A program made the position numbers and the translations under genes. Shown here piece by piece: positions 63,517-64,000 of a DNA stretch of 64,000 bases. A model generated the notes under the pieces. The model was given only the letters and a program-made list of their open reading frames with translations, was not told the origin of the DNA and ran no database searches. Origin of the DNA: Sphingobium sp. AS12 (GTDB lineage: Bacteria; Pseudomonadota; Alphaproteobacteria; Sphingomonadales; Sphingomonadaceae); NCBI RefSeq assembly GCF_019097845.1, contig NZ_JAHRGM010000017.1:30404-94403 (forward strand). The letters run 5' to 3'. How positions within the stretch are numbered: the stretch's first letter is position 1; every line of letters starts with the position of its first letter.

Positions 63517-64000
63517 GGCCGTTCTCCCCGCGCCAGTTGGCTGCCGATCGCTTGATAGATGGCCAGGGAGCGCACGGTGACATGCTCGCCTACACGACCG
63601 ATGGCGATTACCTCTTTGCCATGGATACGGCGCTTGGCGCCGCTGCTGCCTGTCCGGTGCGCAGGATCGATCCTGTACTGCCGGCGCCCCTCAAGAACCG
63701 GGTGCTCGGCAATGACCTGGCCCAGGTCTACGATCCGGATCTTGTCGGGCAACTGCTGGATTTCGACGACGCGCCGGGTGCGATCGGGAACGCTGTAGTA
63801 ATTGCCGCCGACCGAGACCATCCCATCGTGGCTGACGCGGCGCTCCAGCTTCAGAACAGCGTCAAAGCGGCCGGCCGGGAGCAGCTGCAACTCAGGCTGC
63901 TCGGCGGCGAAGGCTTCAGCAATAATCCGCTGCGTCGTGCCGTGGACACGGACGTTGGCGACGGTATCGAGCCAGTCGATCAGCTGGACATTGAGATCGT
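63513..64000 (-). CDS. istA: IS21 transposase IstA, C-terminal part cut by window edge
   Basis: The open frame continues to the right edge, giving 161 visible residues (LNVQLIDWLDTVANVRVHGT ... QPELQLLPAGRFDAV, then MVSVGGNYYSVPDRTRRVVE). This is the C-terminal region of IS21 DDE transposases. The catalytic core lies outside the window. Overlaps istB by four bases. Confidence 0.9.
   Translation of the reverse strand, partial: DLNVQLIDWLDTVANVRVHGTTQRIIAEAFAAEQPELQLLPAGRFDAVLKLERRVSHDGMVSVGGNYYSVPDRTRRVVEIQQLPDKIRIVDLGQVIAEHPVLEGRRQYRIDPAHRTGSSGAKRRIHGKEVIAIGRVGEHVTVRSLAIYQAIGSQLARGERP

Larger units (their letters stand above)
62579..64000 (-). mobile_element. IS21-family insertion sequence, right part beyond the window
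   Basis: Contains istB and the end of istA in the IS21 order and overlap. The left end is placed at about 62579 (TGTCAACGGG), where IS5 sequence stops, but the terminal inverted repeat cannot be confirmed because the other end is outside. Confidence 0.75.

Overview
The window is high-GC DNA from a sphingomonad-type alphaproteobacterium (Sphingobium, Sphingomonas or a near relative). This rests on protein content: paired TonB-dependent receptors and glycoside hydrolases, a PurN-YjbR fusion, DivK next to a DUF3572 protein, PhoX, and sphingomonad-style intergenic palindromes. No rRNA, tRNA or CRISPR array was seen.

Bases 1-22850 are mostly core genome: a DUF2066-like membrane-anchored protein (cut by the left edge), purM, purN, a lone ABC ATPase, nadB, two hydrolases, a LytTR membrane regulator, polA, a zinc-ribbon protein, a Bax-inhibitor-1 protein, cysS, a secreted TPR-CHAT protein, an ABC-F ATPase and the Kup potassium transporter.

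Bases 22850-31560 form a sucrose/raffinose-type module: GH68 fructosidase, ROK fructokinase, secreted GH36 alpha-galactosidase, a TPR-2OG-Fe(II) oxygenase and a TonB-dependent receptor. Three copies of a GCAAACGTTTGC-type LacI-family operator tie the two halves together. No inner-membrane sugar transporter and no LacI gene are visible.

Bases 31740-47600 form an arabinan/L-arabinose module: lactonase, aldose epimerase, FHS-type MFS symporter, GntR/FCD regulator, AraD1-family protein, sugar 1-dehydrogenase, GH51 and two GH43 enzymes, a second TonB receptor and an (alpha/alpha)6-type glycosidase. Three intergenic sites sharing GTCkGAGTA sit at the three promoter regions of this module and are probably the operators of its own GntR protein.

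Bases 47600-57010 return to housekeeping and conserved genes: phoX with a Pho box, divK, DUF3572, HAD, RidA, a FemAB-like GNAT protein, a Sel1 protein, a Bcr-type exporter, an amino-acid permease and pgeF.

Bases 57260-64000 are an insertion-sequence graveyard. Remnants of IS630, IS5 and IS4 transposases and an IS21 element running off the right edge surround a beta-helix protein and an outer-membrane barrel protein that look like part of an exopolysaccharide locus. A 112-bp inverted repeat here shows that a second copy of the beta-helix gene once existed and has been almost entirely lost.
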